From contig CALDNN010000208.1 of assembly GCA_937915455.1 (NCBI GenBank), forward strand, positions 1 to 16,125: DNA of 16,125 bases, given 5' to 3'. A program made the position numbers and the translations under genes. Within the stretch, counting starts at the first letter, position 1; every line of letters begins with the position of its first letter. The notes beneath the pieces are model-generated. The model had not been told where the DNA came from, searched no databases, and worked only from the letters and a program-made list of their open reading frames with translations. This stretch comes from Pelethousia sp002409725 (lineage in GTDB: Bacteria > Bacillota > Clostridia > Christensenellales > CAG-138). Of the stretch, positions 6,026 to 13,495 are shown piece after piece.

Positions 6026-8671
6026 ATGCGTTACATGAAGGGTAAAACCCTTGAAAGGAAAAACCGGCAAAACAGGTACGCGATCGGGACGGAACTGCGG
6101 GCCGCTGCTTTCCAAACGCAGGAGGCGCTTTTTGCGCAGCTATCCGCTACGGCGGCGGGCCTGACCGGCGAGGAAGCCGAGAGCAGGCAAAACGAATTTG
6201 GGCCGAATATCATCACCGAGGGGAAAAGGAATACGGTTTGGCATCGGCTTTGGGAGGCCGCTGTTAATCCCTTTAACGCGATCCTGCTGCTGATCGCCGC
6301 CATCACCTACATTACGGATGTACTGGCCGCAGCCAGGCCGGATTACCTTACGCTCTCGATCACGCTCTCGCTGGTGTTCCTCTCCAGCCTGGTGGCTTTC
6401 GTACAGAGCCAGCGCTCAAACGCGGCCGCACAGGAGCTATCCAAAATGATCTCCAACACCGCGGATGTGCTGCGGGATGGGCAGCTGGCTGAGATCGGCA
6501 TGGACGAAGTCGTCCCCGGCGACATCATACGGCTTTCTGCCGGGGATATGATCCCGGCGGATGTGCGATTCCTGGCCACCAAGGATACCTTTGTGGCCCA
6601 GGCGGCGCTGACGGGCGAATCGAACCCGGTGGAGAAATTCAGCGGCGTGCCCAACGACCCCGAGGATGCGCTGACGGAGCTCCACAATATCGGCTTTATG
6701 GGCACCAATATCGTCAGCGGCAGCGCCACGGCCCTGGTGCTGGCCACGGGCAACCAGACCTATTTTGGCTCGATGGCCAAATCCCTTTCCGGAGACCGGG
6801 CCAAAACCAGCTTTGAGCGCGGCGTGGACGCGGTCAGCCGCCTCCTGGTACGCAGGATGCTGGTGATGGTGCCCGTCGTTTTTGCGCTCAACTGGCTGAT
6901 CAAGGGCGAGTGGCAAAGCGCGCTGCTTTTTTCCATCAGCATGGCGGTGGGGCTGACCCCGGAAATGCTACCCGTGATCATGACCTCCACGCTGGCGACG
7001 GGGGCCGTTTCCATGTCCAAGCACAAGGTGATTGTGCGTACGCTGGGCGCCATCCAGGCCTTTGGCGAGATGGATGTGCTTTGCACGGATAAGACCGGCA
7101 CCCTCACCGAGGATAAGATCATCCTGGAAAAATACATGAATCTGCACGGCGAGGACGACGACCGCATCCTGCGCCATGCTTACCTCAACAGTTATTTTCA
7201 AACGGGCTTGAAAAACCTAATCGATCTGGCTATCATCAACCGGGCCGGGCAGCGCGGGCTGGATCGCATCCTCGGCGATTACAGCCGGGTGGACGAGATT
7301 CCCTTTGATTTCTCCCGCCGCCGCATGAGCGTGGTTCTCGTGGGAGAAAATGGCAAGCGTCAGCTGATCACCAAAGGGGCTGTGGAAGAAGTGATCGCTA
7401 TCTCCTCCTTTGTGGAGATGAACGGGAGCGTTGTGCCTATGGATGAGGAGACCAGGCGCACGGCCCTGGCGACCTATGAGAAATACAACGCAGAAGGGCT
7501 GCGCATGCTGGCCGTGGCACAAAAGAACACGGTGCCGGGCAGCGGCGCGTTCAGCGTGGCCGATGAAAAGGATATGGTGCTGATCGGCTTCGTGGGCTTT
7601 TTGGATCCGCCCAAGGAGAGCGCCCGCGCAGCCATTGCCGCCCTGCGCGAGCACGGCGTGCGCACGGTGGTGCTCACGGGCGATAGCGAAGGCGTGGCCT
7701 GCAAGGTTTGCGATAAGGTAGGCGTAAACACCGCCCACCTGCTGACGGGCCGCGATGTTGAGCGCATGGGGGATGCGGAGTTGCTGCAAGCTGTAGCGGG
7801 CTGCGACCTCTTCGCCAAGCTTTCGCCGGCGCAAAAGGAAAGGGTGGTCAAGGCCTTCCAAAGCGTGGGCCATACGGTGGGCTACATGGGGGACGGCATC
7901 AATGACGCGCCGCCGCTGCGCCAGGCGGACGTTGGCGTTTCCGTAGACACTGCTGTGGATATCGCCAAGGAGACCGCGGATATTGTCCTGCTCAAAAAGG
8001 ATCTGATGGTGCTGGAGGAAGGGGTGCTCGAAGGGCGGCGTACCTTTGGCAACATCGTCAAGTATATCAAGATGGCGGCCAGCGGCAACTTCGGCAACAT
8101 GATTTCGGTGGTCGCATCTTCGATCCTGCTGCCGTTTTTGCCCATGCTGCCGGTACAAATATTGGCGCAAAACCTGCTGTGCGATTTTTCTCAGATGGGC
8201 ATCCCCTTTGACAGCGTGGATCAGGAATACATGCAAAAGCCGCGCAAATGGGAAACCCGTTCCATCCAGTCCTTCATGGCCTATATGGGGCCGCTAAGCT
8301 CCGTTTTTGATCTGATCTGCTTCGCCGCCCTATGGTGGGGTCTGGGCGCCAACAGATCGGCACTCGCGCCCCTCTTCCAAAGCGGCTGGTTCGTATACGG
8401 CACGGTCTCGCAGGTGCTGGTCATTCATATGATCCGCACGGCCAAGCTGCCCTTTCTGCAAAGCAAACCCTCCCTGCCGCTGGTTTTTTCCACCGTCCTG
8501 GTGGCCGCCGCGGCGCTAGGCGTCGGCTTTACGAATTTTGCCATCGGTCTGGATATGCACCCCCTGCCGCCCATGTTCCTATTTTGGCTGGTGGCTATCC
8601 TCGCCGGGTATCTCCTGTGCGTGCAAGCCATGAAGAAGATTTATGTGAAGCGCTACGGGGAATGGATGTAA
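6026..8671 (+). CDS. mgtA: Magnesium-translocating P-type ATPase
   Basis: This P3B-type ATPase in the cytoplasmic membrane imports Mg2+. The 881-residue product has TGES (about 196-199) in the actuator domain, the phosphorylated aspartate in DKTGTLT (D355), an IPFDFSRRRMSVV nucleotide-domain segment (about 425) and GDGINDAP (about 622-629). It also has the MgtA/MgtB hallmarks AASGNFGNM (about 684) and FLPMLPVQILAQNLL, with C-terminal membrane helices to the end. The length fits the family (E. coli MgtA is 898 residues). The frame is open back to 5762, but that would put a promoter -10 box and a perfect terminator inside the coding region. AAAGGA (6011-6016), 9 nt before the ATG at 6026, supports this start; ATG 6017 and 6035 are alternatives. 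It is probably regulated by attenuation in its leader. Confidence 0.94.
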   Translation: MRYMKGKTLERKNRQNRYAIGTELRAAAFQTQEALFAQLSATAAGLTGEEAESRQNEFGPNIITEGKRNTVWHRLWEAAVNPFNAILLLIAAITYITDVLAAARPDYLTLSITLSLVFLSSLVAFVQSQRSNAAAQELSKMISNTADVLRDGQLAEIGMDEVVPGDIIRLSAGDMIPADVRFLATKDTFVAQAALTGESNPVEKFSGVPNDPEDALTELHNIGFMGTNIVSGSATALVLATGNQTYFGSMAKSLSGDRAKTSFERGVDAVSRLLVRRMLVMVPVVFALNWLIKGEWQSALLFSISMAVGLTPEMLPVIMTSTLATGAVSMSKHKVIVRTLGAIQAFGEMDVLCTDKTGTLTEDKIILEKYMNLHGEDDDRILRHAYLNSYFQTGLKNLIDLAIINRAGQRGLDRILGDYSRVDEIPFDFSRRRMSVVLVGENGKRQLITKGAVEEVIAISSFVEMNGSVVPMDEETRRTALATYEKYNAEGLRMLAVAQKNTVPGSGAFSVADEKDMVLIGFVGFLDPPKESARAAIAALREHGVRTVVLTGDSEGVACKVCDKVGVNTAHLLTGRDVERMGDAELLQAVAGCDLFAKLSPAQKERVVKAFQSVGHTVGYMGDGINDAPPLRQADVGVSVDTAVDIAKETADIVLLKKDLMVLEEGVLEGRRTFGNIVKYIKMAASGNFGNMISVVASSILLPFLPMLPVQILAQNLLCDFSQMGIPFDSVDQEYMQKPRKWETRSIQSFMAYMGPLSSVFDLICFAALWWGLGANRSALAPLFQSGWFVYGTVSQVLVIHMIRTAKLPFLQSKPSLPLVFSTVLVAAAALGVGFTNFAIGLDMHPLPPMFLFWLVAILAGYLLCVQAMKKIYVKRYGEWM

Positions 8672-8678
8672 GAATTTA

Positions 8679-8776
8679 GCCCGCCGCCTATGGTATGATT
8701 TGAGCAGCGGCAAGGTACTTGTTGTGCGCGGTCGGCTTCAATAGGCGACCGTGCAGAAGGAGGGCCATATAGGTGG
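8679..8776 (+). ncRNA. Structured segment, possible orphan leader RNA
   Basis: Between mgtA and the next terminator lies a strongly structured stretch. A 9-bp stem GCGCGGTCG (8726-8734) pairs with CGACCGTGC (8746-8754, one G-U), loop 11 nt. An outer imperfect pairing is possible between 8679-8693 and 8765-8779 (CCTATGG with CCATATAGG, flanked by GCCC/GGGC). The 3' side of the outer pairing runs into the 5' arm of the terminator at 8777, as in a switchable leader. A -10-like TATGAT sits at 8694-8699 without a convincing -35. I did not recognise a known riboswitch class. It could instead be the structured 3' UTR of mgtA. Confidence 0.35.
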
Positions 8777-8803
8777 GGCGTTTCAGATGTGGAACGCCTT
8801 TTT
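8777..8803 (+). terminator. Intrinsic terminator downstream of mgtA
   Basis: An 8-bp stem GGCGTTTC/GGAACGCC (8777-8784 with 8791-8798, one G-T pair) around a 6-nt loop is followed by TTTTTC. It would end mgtA transcription or act as attenuator of the preceding structured segment. On the minus strand it lacks a T-tract, so it serves the cupin regulator poorly. Confidence 0.75.
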
Positions 8804-8820
8804 CGTGGTCAAAAAGGGGG

Positions 8821-8838
8821 AAGGAGAAGGTTTCAATG
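8821..8838 (+). other. Orphan ribosome binding site and start codon
   Basis: AAGGAG (8821-8826) with 9-nt spacing precedes an ATG at 8836-8838. The frame behind it encodes MIYCFIIFRIR and then simply runs antisense through the 3' end of the XRE/cupin gene, to a stop at 9015. A good start site after a leader-like segment and terminator, with no real gene behind it, suggests that the original downstream gene was displaced. Chance is the alternative. Confidence 0.3.
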
Positions 8839-8857
8839 ATTTATTGCTTTATTATAT

Positions 8858-9412
8858 TTAGAATCCGGTTTTACTGGCAACCAGAAGGAATTCGGCTGCT
8901 TCGCCTGATGGATTTTTCCAACTGTGCGAAAGATTGGCATCATAGTATGCCATATCTCCTTTTTGAAGCGTTACATCTTGATGCATATCCAGCATTAATA
9001 CAACTGTGCCGGTGAGGACGAACAAAAACTCCTCGCTCTTATGTTTAGCCGGATTGCCGGAATCCATATAGGGAGGGAGGTGCATAACGGTCACCTGCAT
9101 ATCGAAAGAGGCGCCGCGCGTCAAAAATTCTTGCACAGCAGTCCCTTCGCTTGTTTTATGCTGAATAACCGCGTATCTGTTATCATGGGGCACAACCAAC
9201 AGCGCGTGATCCTCTTCGGCCGCAAGAAGGAGCTTAATTGGAACCTCAAGCGACTGTGCAATCTGATATAATGCTGCGATGGATATGTTTACCTTTCCGT
9301 TTTCGTAATTGCTCAGAAACGAGATGGAAAGCCCCGATTTTGCCGAAAGGTCTCGTAGGCTCATCTTTCGTTCCTTGCGTATTCGCTTTGTATTCAGATA
9401 GCTGACATCCAT
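8858..9412 (-). CDS. XRE-family regulator with C-terminal cupin domain
   Basis: This 184-residue DNA-binding protein has an XRE/HTH_3 domain at residues 6-63 (KRIRKERKMSLRDLSAKSGL, then ISFLSNYENGK) and a cupin_2 domain at about 105-180. Cupin motif 1 reads KHKSEEFLFVLTG (H124, E127/E128) and motif 2 reads KGDMAYYDANLSHSWKN (H163, N167). In this family the cupin senses a small metabolite or metal and the HTH controls an adjacent transport or catabolic operon. AGGTG, 7 nt upstream of the ATG at 9412, fixes the start, and the protein has the standard length. It is divergent from the BMP-transporter operon with about 380 bp between starts, so it most likely regulates that operon in response to the imported compound or its product. 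Whether it represses or activates is not visible. Confidence 0.92.
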   Translation of the reverse strand: MDVSYLNTKRIRKERKMSLRDLSAKSGLSISFLSNYENGKVNISIAALYQIAQSLEVPIKLLLAAEEDHALLVVPHDNRYAVIQHKTSEGTAVQEFLTRGASFDMQVTVMHLPPYMDSGNPAKHKSEEFLFVLTGTVVLMLDMHQDVTLQKGDMAYYDANLSHSWKNPSGEAAEFLLVASKTGF

Positions 9413-9459
9413 TTAATAACACCTCATTATTTTGTAAAACAATTATATAATGCAACAAT

Positions 9460-9488
9460 ATTATAGCATAGGTTATCTTTCGTGTCTG
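9460..9488 (-). promoter_or_regulatory. Promoter of the XRE/cupin gene
   Basis: On the minus strand CAGACA (9488-9483), a 17-nt spacer and a perfect TATAAT (9465-9460) predict a start near 9453, about 40 nt before the ATG. A second TATATAAT lies closer to the gene (about 9449-9442) but has no good -35. Confidence 0.6.
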
Positions 9489-9694
9489 TGCCGCCTTGCT
9501 CGTCCTCTCCCCATGACTCAATTTATTATACCAAGCATTTAACGGCATAGCTTGCGGTAAAATTATACCCATTATTAAATCATATGTTTCTGCATATGTC
9601 ATTCAAAATTTTAGGAATAAAGAATTTTTCCAAAAAAGTATTCCATTTCAGAACATACGGTGCTATGATTAAGCCAAGAAAAAACATTTATGAT

Positions 9695-9724
9695 TTGACA
9701 ATCGGCAAATAATAGGCTCATTAT
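9695..9724 (+). promoter_or_regulatory. Promoter of the BMP-transporter operon
   Basis: A perfect -35 TTGACA (9695-9700) is followed at 18 nt by CATTAT (9719-9724, four of six). The predicted start is near 9731, giving a leader of about 63 nt before the lipoprotein gene. The consensus -35 with a weaker -10 fits a regulated promoter. Confidence 0.6.
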
Positions 9725-9793
9725 CGAAAAGCCGGTTGATGGTTTTAGTGTCTAGACGTCATACAAAACAAAAAATAAATTAGGGAGGCTAAC

Positions 9794-10789
9794 ATGAAAA
9801 AACTGCTTGTACTTGTGACTGTGTGCTTGATGATCCTGGGAGCGATCGGTTGTTCAAAGGCACCCGTTGGAGGTGACGATGCAAAGCTGAAGGTGGCTCT
9901 CTGCGTTTCCGGGCCGGTTAATGACGGGGGCTTCTGCGCGGGCGCCTATGAGGGTTTGCTGTTGGCCGAGAAGGATCTGAATGTTCAGGTATCCTATACG
10001 GAGAACGTGGAAATCACCGATATTGAGGCTGTGTTCACAGACTATGCTTCGCAGGGCTACGATCTTATCATAGGGCATGGCTTTCAGTTTGGCGATCCTG
10101 CGCTGAAGGTCGGCGAGAAATATCCGGATACTAAATTCGTATGCACCAACGCCAGTGCAAAAAGCGAAAATGTGGCTTCCTATGAGTTGGGAGGCAAGGA
10201 TGGAAGCTACGTGATGGGTGCATTGGCCGCCTACATGACTACAAGCAATAAAATTGGCATGATAGCCGGCATGGAGGGCCCGTCTCAGATTAAAATCATA
10301 GAGGGGTACAAAATGGGCGCCAAAAGCGTAAATCCGGATATCGAAGTACTCTATACCTTTACCGGGTCCTTTACAGATGTTGCGAAGGGCAAGGATGCGG
10401 CCGTGGCCATGATTGATAGCGGAGCTGATGTGATTGCCCATTGTGCGAACCAAGCTGGCATGGGCGGTATTAAAGCCGCGCAGGAGGCCGGCATACTGGC
10501 TACAGGCAACTGTGACGATCAATATGAGGCCGCCCCGGATACGATCATGTGCAGCGATGTATGGTCCACACCCGGTTTGATTAAGGCTGCCATACAGGAT
10601 GTGCTGGAAGGTAAGTTTGTCGGTGACTTCCATGAGCTCGGCATGGCCGCCGGCATGGTGGACATCGCCCCTTATCATGATTTTGAGGACAAAATTCCAC
10701 AGGACGTCAAGGATAATATAGCAAAGCTCGTACAGTCCATTAAGGACGGAAAGCTGGAGGTACCCTCCGTTTCCGAGCTGACTGATTAG
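9794..10789 (+). CDS. BMP-family (PnrA-like) substrate-binding lipoprotein
   Basis: This 331-residue extracellular binding protein delivers ligand to the ABC importer encoded downstream. It has a lipoprotein signal peptide (residues 1-19, lipobox A-I-G-C with C20), so it is anchored to the membrane by lipid. A BMP/PnrA fold follows: VALCVSGPVNDGGF (D44, F47), AYEGL, the DLIIGHGFQFGD strand and the late ELGMAAGMVDIAPYHDF segment. Characterised BMP proteins (PnrA, and the lipoproteins of Nup/Rns-type systems) mostly bind purine or pyrimidine nucleosides. The Asn usually found just after the aromatic residue of the first loop is Cys (C48) here, so the ligand may differ. GGGAGG lies 5 nt before the ATG. 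It is the first gene of the operon and is followed by a strong hairpin that probably sets higher expression than the other components. Confidence 0.92.
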   Translation: MKKLLVLVTVCLMILGAIGCSKAPVGGDDAKLKVALCVSGPVNDGGFCAGAYEGLLLAEKDLNVQVSYTENVEITDIEAVFTDYASQGYDLIIGHGFQFGDPALKVGEKYPDTKFVCTNASAKSENVASYELGGKDGSYVMGALAAYMTTSNKIGMIAGMEGPSQIKIIEGYKMGAKSVNPDIEVLYTFTGSFTDVAKGKDAAVAMIDSGADVIAHCANQAGMGGIKAAQEAGILATGNCDDQYEAAPDTIMCSDVWSTPGLIKAAIQDVLEGKFVGDFHELGMAAGMVDIAPYHDFEDKIPQDVKDNIAKLVQSIKDGKLEVPSVSELTD

Positions 10790-10797
10790 CGAAAATA

Positions 10798-10834
10798 GCT
10801 GCGTTGCCCCGTTTAAGGGGCAACGCAGCCTTTT
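10798..10834 (+). terminator. Strong hairpin terminator after the lipoprotein gene (partial, intra-operon)
   Basis: A perfect 13-bp stem GCTGCGTTGCCCC/GGGGCAACGCAGC (10798-10810 with 10817-10829), loop GTTTAA, is followed by CTTTTGTTT. It lies between the binding-protein gene and the ATPase gene of the same system, and I find no convincing promoter after it. It therefore probably acts as a leaky terminator or 3' stabiliser. Confidence 0.8.
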
Positions 10835-10849
10835 GTTTCCGTAGCTTTA

Positions 10850-10893
10850 TTGCGCAAAAGATCCGTTGCGGACTGCTGAATAATTTTGCGCGG
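10850..10893 (+). repeat. Second intercistronic inverted repeat
   Basis: GCGCAAAA (10852-10859) and TTTTGCGC (10884-10891) are perfect complements, extended by G-T pairs outward. They enclose a small CCG-TTG-CGG hairpin. Placed 16 nt after the terminator and 47 nt before the ATPase start, it may affect read-through, mRNA processing or stability. Confidence 0.45.
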
Positions 10894-10937
10894 GGTTCTA
10901 AGTCTGGCTACATATGAGCAGATAGGGGTTTGTGCGA

Positions 10938-12467
10938 ATGGAACTTTTGGAAATGAAAGGGATCGTAAAGGCGTTTCCCGGTGTGATAGCCAACAATCAT
11001 GTGAATTTGAGCGTTAAAGCCGGGGAGATCCATGCCCTGCTTGGAGAAAACGGCGCGGGTAAAACAACGCTTATGAATATATTATATGGGTTATACCAGG
11101 CGGATAGCGGCTCCGTTTATTGGAAAGGGGAAAAGGTCCACTTTCATTCGCCTTTGGATGCCATTGCGGCGGGAATTGGGATGGTGCACCAGCATTTCAC
11201 GCTGATCCCAACCATGACCGTTTTGCAGAACATTATACTTGGCCTTAAGGAAAAGGGCTATCCTTTTATCAAGATTACCGAGATTACAGAGAGCATACAG
11301 GCCTTGGCAAAACGCTATGGGTTGGCTGTGGATGTTAAAAAGAGGGTGTGCGAGCTTTCCGTGGGAGAGCAACAACGCGTTGAAATTCTAAAGGCGCTCT
11401 ATCGCGGCGCGGAGCTGCTCGTATTGGATGAGCCCACGGCCGTGCTAACGCCCCAGGAAACGTGCGAATTTTTTGAGGTGCTTAGGCGCTTGAAGTCCGA
11501 AGGACATGCTGTAATCCTCATTACGCATCGTATGGCGGAAATTATGGCCATAAGCGACAGGGTCACCATATTGAGGGACGGTTCTGATTTGGCTGTTATG
11601 AATACGCAAGACACGGATCCCGCTTCCCTAGCCAAGTTGATGATAGGCAGCGAATTGCCGGAACGGCCTGTGATTGAACCGCACAAAGGCGACGCCGCTC
11701 CCCTTTTAGAGCTGAAAGATATTGTGGTAAAAAAGGAGAGGATATCTAGGCTTGCGATATCCCTACAAGTATATCCGGGAGAAATAGTCGGCATAGCCGG
11801 TGTAGACGGCAACGGACAAAAGGAACTTGCCGAGGTAATATGCGGAATTTTATCTGCGTCCCAGGGTACGATCCAATATGACGGCCAAGATATAACCAAG
11901 GCAACGGTATACCAGCGATTCCGCCGGGGGATTGCCTATATTTCGGATGACCGGCATCATGACGGGCTCGTTCTGGATATGAATTTGCGGCAAAATCTCA
12001 TGCTTCGGAAATATAAACTTTCTCCATATACAAAACATGGATGCCTAAATAGAAATAAGATGGACGAGTTTTCGTCAAGCTGTATCGGCAAGTATCAGAT
12101 CAAGCCCCCCTCGCCGGGTATAAAAATGCGCCTGCTCTCGGGCGGGAACCAACAAAAAGCTATTCTTGCAAGGGAAATCAGCGAGGAGGCCAAGCTGATC
12201 GTCGCCTGCCAGCCAACCAGGGGCCTTGATATCGGCGCTACGATGCAGGTAAGAAGCATATTGGCGGAGCAGCGCAACCGAGGCGCCGGGATTCTGCTGA
12301 TATCCGCCGATCTGGATGAAATTCTATCTTTGAGCGATCGGATCGCCGTATTGTTCCGCGGCCAGCTGATGGGCGTTTTAGATAATGGAGCGGAGCTGAA
12401 GACGGAGACCATAGGCAGTATGATGGGCGGGCGCCCCTTGGCGGAAGGGGAGACGACATATGCGTAA
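10938..12467 (+). CDS. Double-domain ABC importer ATPase (BMP/nucleoside type)
   Basis: This 509-residue protein holds two fused ABC cassettes, as in RbsA/MglA and the NupO/RnsB-type ATPases that pair with BMP lipoproteins. The first cassette is complete: GENGAGKTT (36-44), LSVGEQQRVE (from 140) and LLVLDEPTAVLT (D164, E165). The second has a degenerate Walker A (GVDGNGQKEL), an intact signature LSGGNQQKAILARE (from 400) and VACQPTRGLD, in which Gln replaces the catalytic Glu. That asymmetry is normal for the family and is not damage. A GTG at 10932 is in frame, but AGGGG (10924-10928) is spaced 9 nt from the ATG at 10938. The 3' end overlaps the first permease by 8 bp. Its role is ATP-driven uptake, probably of a nucleoside or nucleobase. 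Confidence 0.93.
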   Translation: MELLEMKGIVKAFPGVIANNHVNLSVKAGEIHALLGENGAGKTTLMNILYGLYQADSGSVYWKGEKVHFHSPLDAIAAGIGMVHQHFTLIPTMTVLQNIILGLKEKGYPFIKITEITESIQALAKRYGLAVDVKKRVCELSVGEQQRVEILKALYRGAELLVLDEPTAVLTPQETCEFFEVLRRLKSEGHAVILITHRMAEIMAISDRVTILRDGSDLAVMNTQDTDPASLAKLMIGSELPERPVIEPHKGDAAPLLELKDIVVKKERISRLAISLQVYPGEIVGIAGVDGNGQKELAEVICGILSASQGTIQYDGQDITKATVYQRFRRGIAYISDDRHHDGLVLDMNLRQNLMLRKYKLSPYTKHGCLNRNKMDEFSSSCIGKYQIKPPSPGIKMRLLSGGNQQKAILAREISEEAKLIVACQPTRGLDIGATMQVRSILAEQRNRGAGILLISADLDEILSLSDRIAVLFRGQLMGVLDNGAELKTETIGSMMGGRPLAEGETTYA

Positions 12468-13494
12468 ATATACGGTACAAGTCGCACGGGCCCTCGTGTA
12501 TACGGGCCTTACATTGGCGGTGGCCACGCTTTTGATTCTGGGCGCAGGGGCGAGCCCCCTGCAATGCGCCGGTGTGTTTATCCGAGGAATATTCGGCAGT
12601 TTAAATGGTTTTGCGGAAGTGCTTGTAAAAGCTGCGCCGCTGATGTTGGCAGGGCTGGGCATATCGATTGGCTTCCGCAGCGGGTTCTTTAATATTGGCG
12701 CGGAAGGCCAAATGTATATGGGGGCAATCGCCGCAACGGTGGTAGCAATGTGGCCTGTACAGATGCCTTCTTGGATACACGTTACATTGGCCATGGCCGC
12801 GGCCTTTCTCGCCGGTGGGCTTTGGGCATTTATACCCGGCATTTTAAAGGCAAAGTTTGGAATCTCGGAAATCATAAACACATTGATGCTTAATTACATC
12901 GCATTTGATTTGACGGGGATTCTGATAAGAGGCGTGCTGCAGGACAGCACGGATTACTTGCCTCAATCCCCTGCACTTGGGCCTGAGCTGGCAGGCATAT
13001 TGGCGCCCACGCGGCTGCACGCCGGATTTTTACTGGCCTTACTAATGGTTTTAGCCGTTTGGTGGCTGATGGAGCATACGCCGACAGGATTCGAGCTGCA
13101 AGTTGTGGGCAGCAACAAGCGGGCCGCGCGGTGCCTTGGAATTAATGTGATGAAGAGCATCGTTATTGCATCCTGCCTGGGGGGCGGGTTGGCGGGAATT
13201 GCGGGCGCTGGAGAGCTGTTGGGCATCCAGCACAGGCTTTTGGAGGGGCTGGTAGGCGGCAGCGGATACACGGCTATTTTAGTTGCCCTGCTGGGGCGTA
13301 ACAATCCTTGGGGCGTGCTTGCTGCATCTATCGGCTTCGCTGCGTTGCAGGTGGGAGCAAATACCATGCAGCGCCAAATGGGGATTCCTGCCGCTATTGT
13401 ATCCATCTTAACGGGCTTTATCGTGATTTTACTATTGTGTGACGCCCTGATCCTTAAACTTATAGAAAAAAGAAAAGTGGAGGGGGCAGCTTAA
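12460..13494 (+). CDS. ABC importer permease 1 (BPD_transp_2)
   Basis: This 344-residue polytopic membrane protein is of the branched-chain/ribose/nucleoside permease family. It has about eight to ten hydrophobic helices and the motif FRSGFFNIGAEGQMYMGA (72-89), which marks the larger permease of BMP-linked systems (YufP/NupP/RnsC-like). The start overlaps the ATPase stop (ATGCGTAA), and a purine-rich GGAAGGGGAG lies upstream, so translation is coupled. It pairs with the second permease 1 nt downstream to form the heterodimeric channel. The last residues are basic (EKRKVEGAA). Ligand specificity is not readable from the sequence. Confidence 0.92.
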   Translation: MRKYTVQVARALVYTGLTLAVATLLILGAGASPLQCAGVFIRGIFGSLNGFAEVLVKAAPLMLAGLGISIGFRSGFFNIGAEGQMYMGAIAATVVAMWPVQMPSWIHVTLAMAAAFLAGGLWAFIPGILKAKFGISEIINTLMLNYIAFDLTGILIRGVLQDSTDYLPQSPALGPELAGILAPTRLHAGFLLALLMVLAVWWLMEHTPTGFELQVVGSNKRAARCLGINVMKSIVIASCLGGGLAGIAGAGELLGIQHRLLEGLVGGSGYTAILVALLGRNNPWGVLAASIGFAALQVGANTMQRQMGIPAAIVSILTGFIVILLLCDALILKLIEKRKVEGAA

Positions 13495-13495
13495 C

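Larger units (their letters stand above)
9413..9793. promoter_or_regulatory. AT-rich divergent regulatory region, no gene
   Basis: This stretch separates the XRE/cupin gene from the transporter operon and is clearly more AT-rich than its flanks. It holds a promoter in each direction (listed separately). It also holds two CATATG palindromes 12 bp apart (9581-9586 and 9593-9598), a GGAATA/TATTCC inverted repeat (9614-9619 with 9639-9644) and a CAAGC/GCTTG pair (9532-9536 with 9550-9554). Several extra TATAAT-like words occur. These symmetric elements are operator candidates for the XRE protein. I see no purine riboswitch consensus and no supported ORF. Confidence 0.6.

Noticed and set aside
7217..8236. 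339-codon minus-strand frame opposite mgtA
   Set aside because: Antisense shadow of a strongly conserved P-type ATPase; the His/Arg/Gln-rich composition is typical of such shadows.
8706..8803. SRP (4.5S-type) RNA
   Set aside because: The size and terminator fit, but the conserved GGUCAGG...GGAAGG...AGCAGCC core is absent.
8773..9015. 80-codon plus-strand frame starting at a GTG after AAGGAGG
   Set aside because: It crosses the terminator at 8777-8803 and is then only the antisense of the XRE/cupin gene, with no protein-like pattern.
9246..9602. 118-codon minus-strand frame
   Set aside because: It overlaps the 5' part of the XRE/cupin gene in another frame and runs through promoter sequence, with no domain and no RBS.
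9731..9793. Purine riboswitch in the leader of the BMP operon
   Set aside because: The leader is only about 63 nt, AT-rich and lacks the conserved junction and loop sequences.
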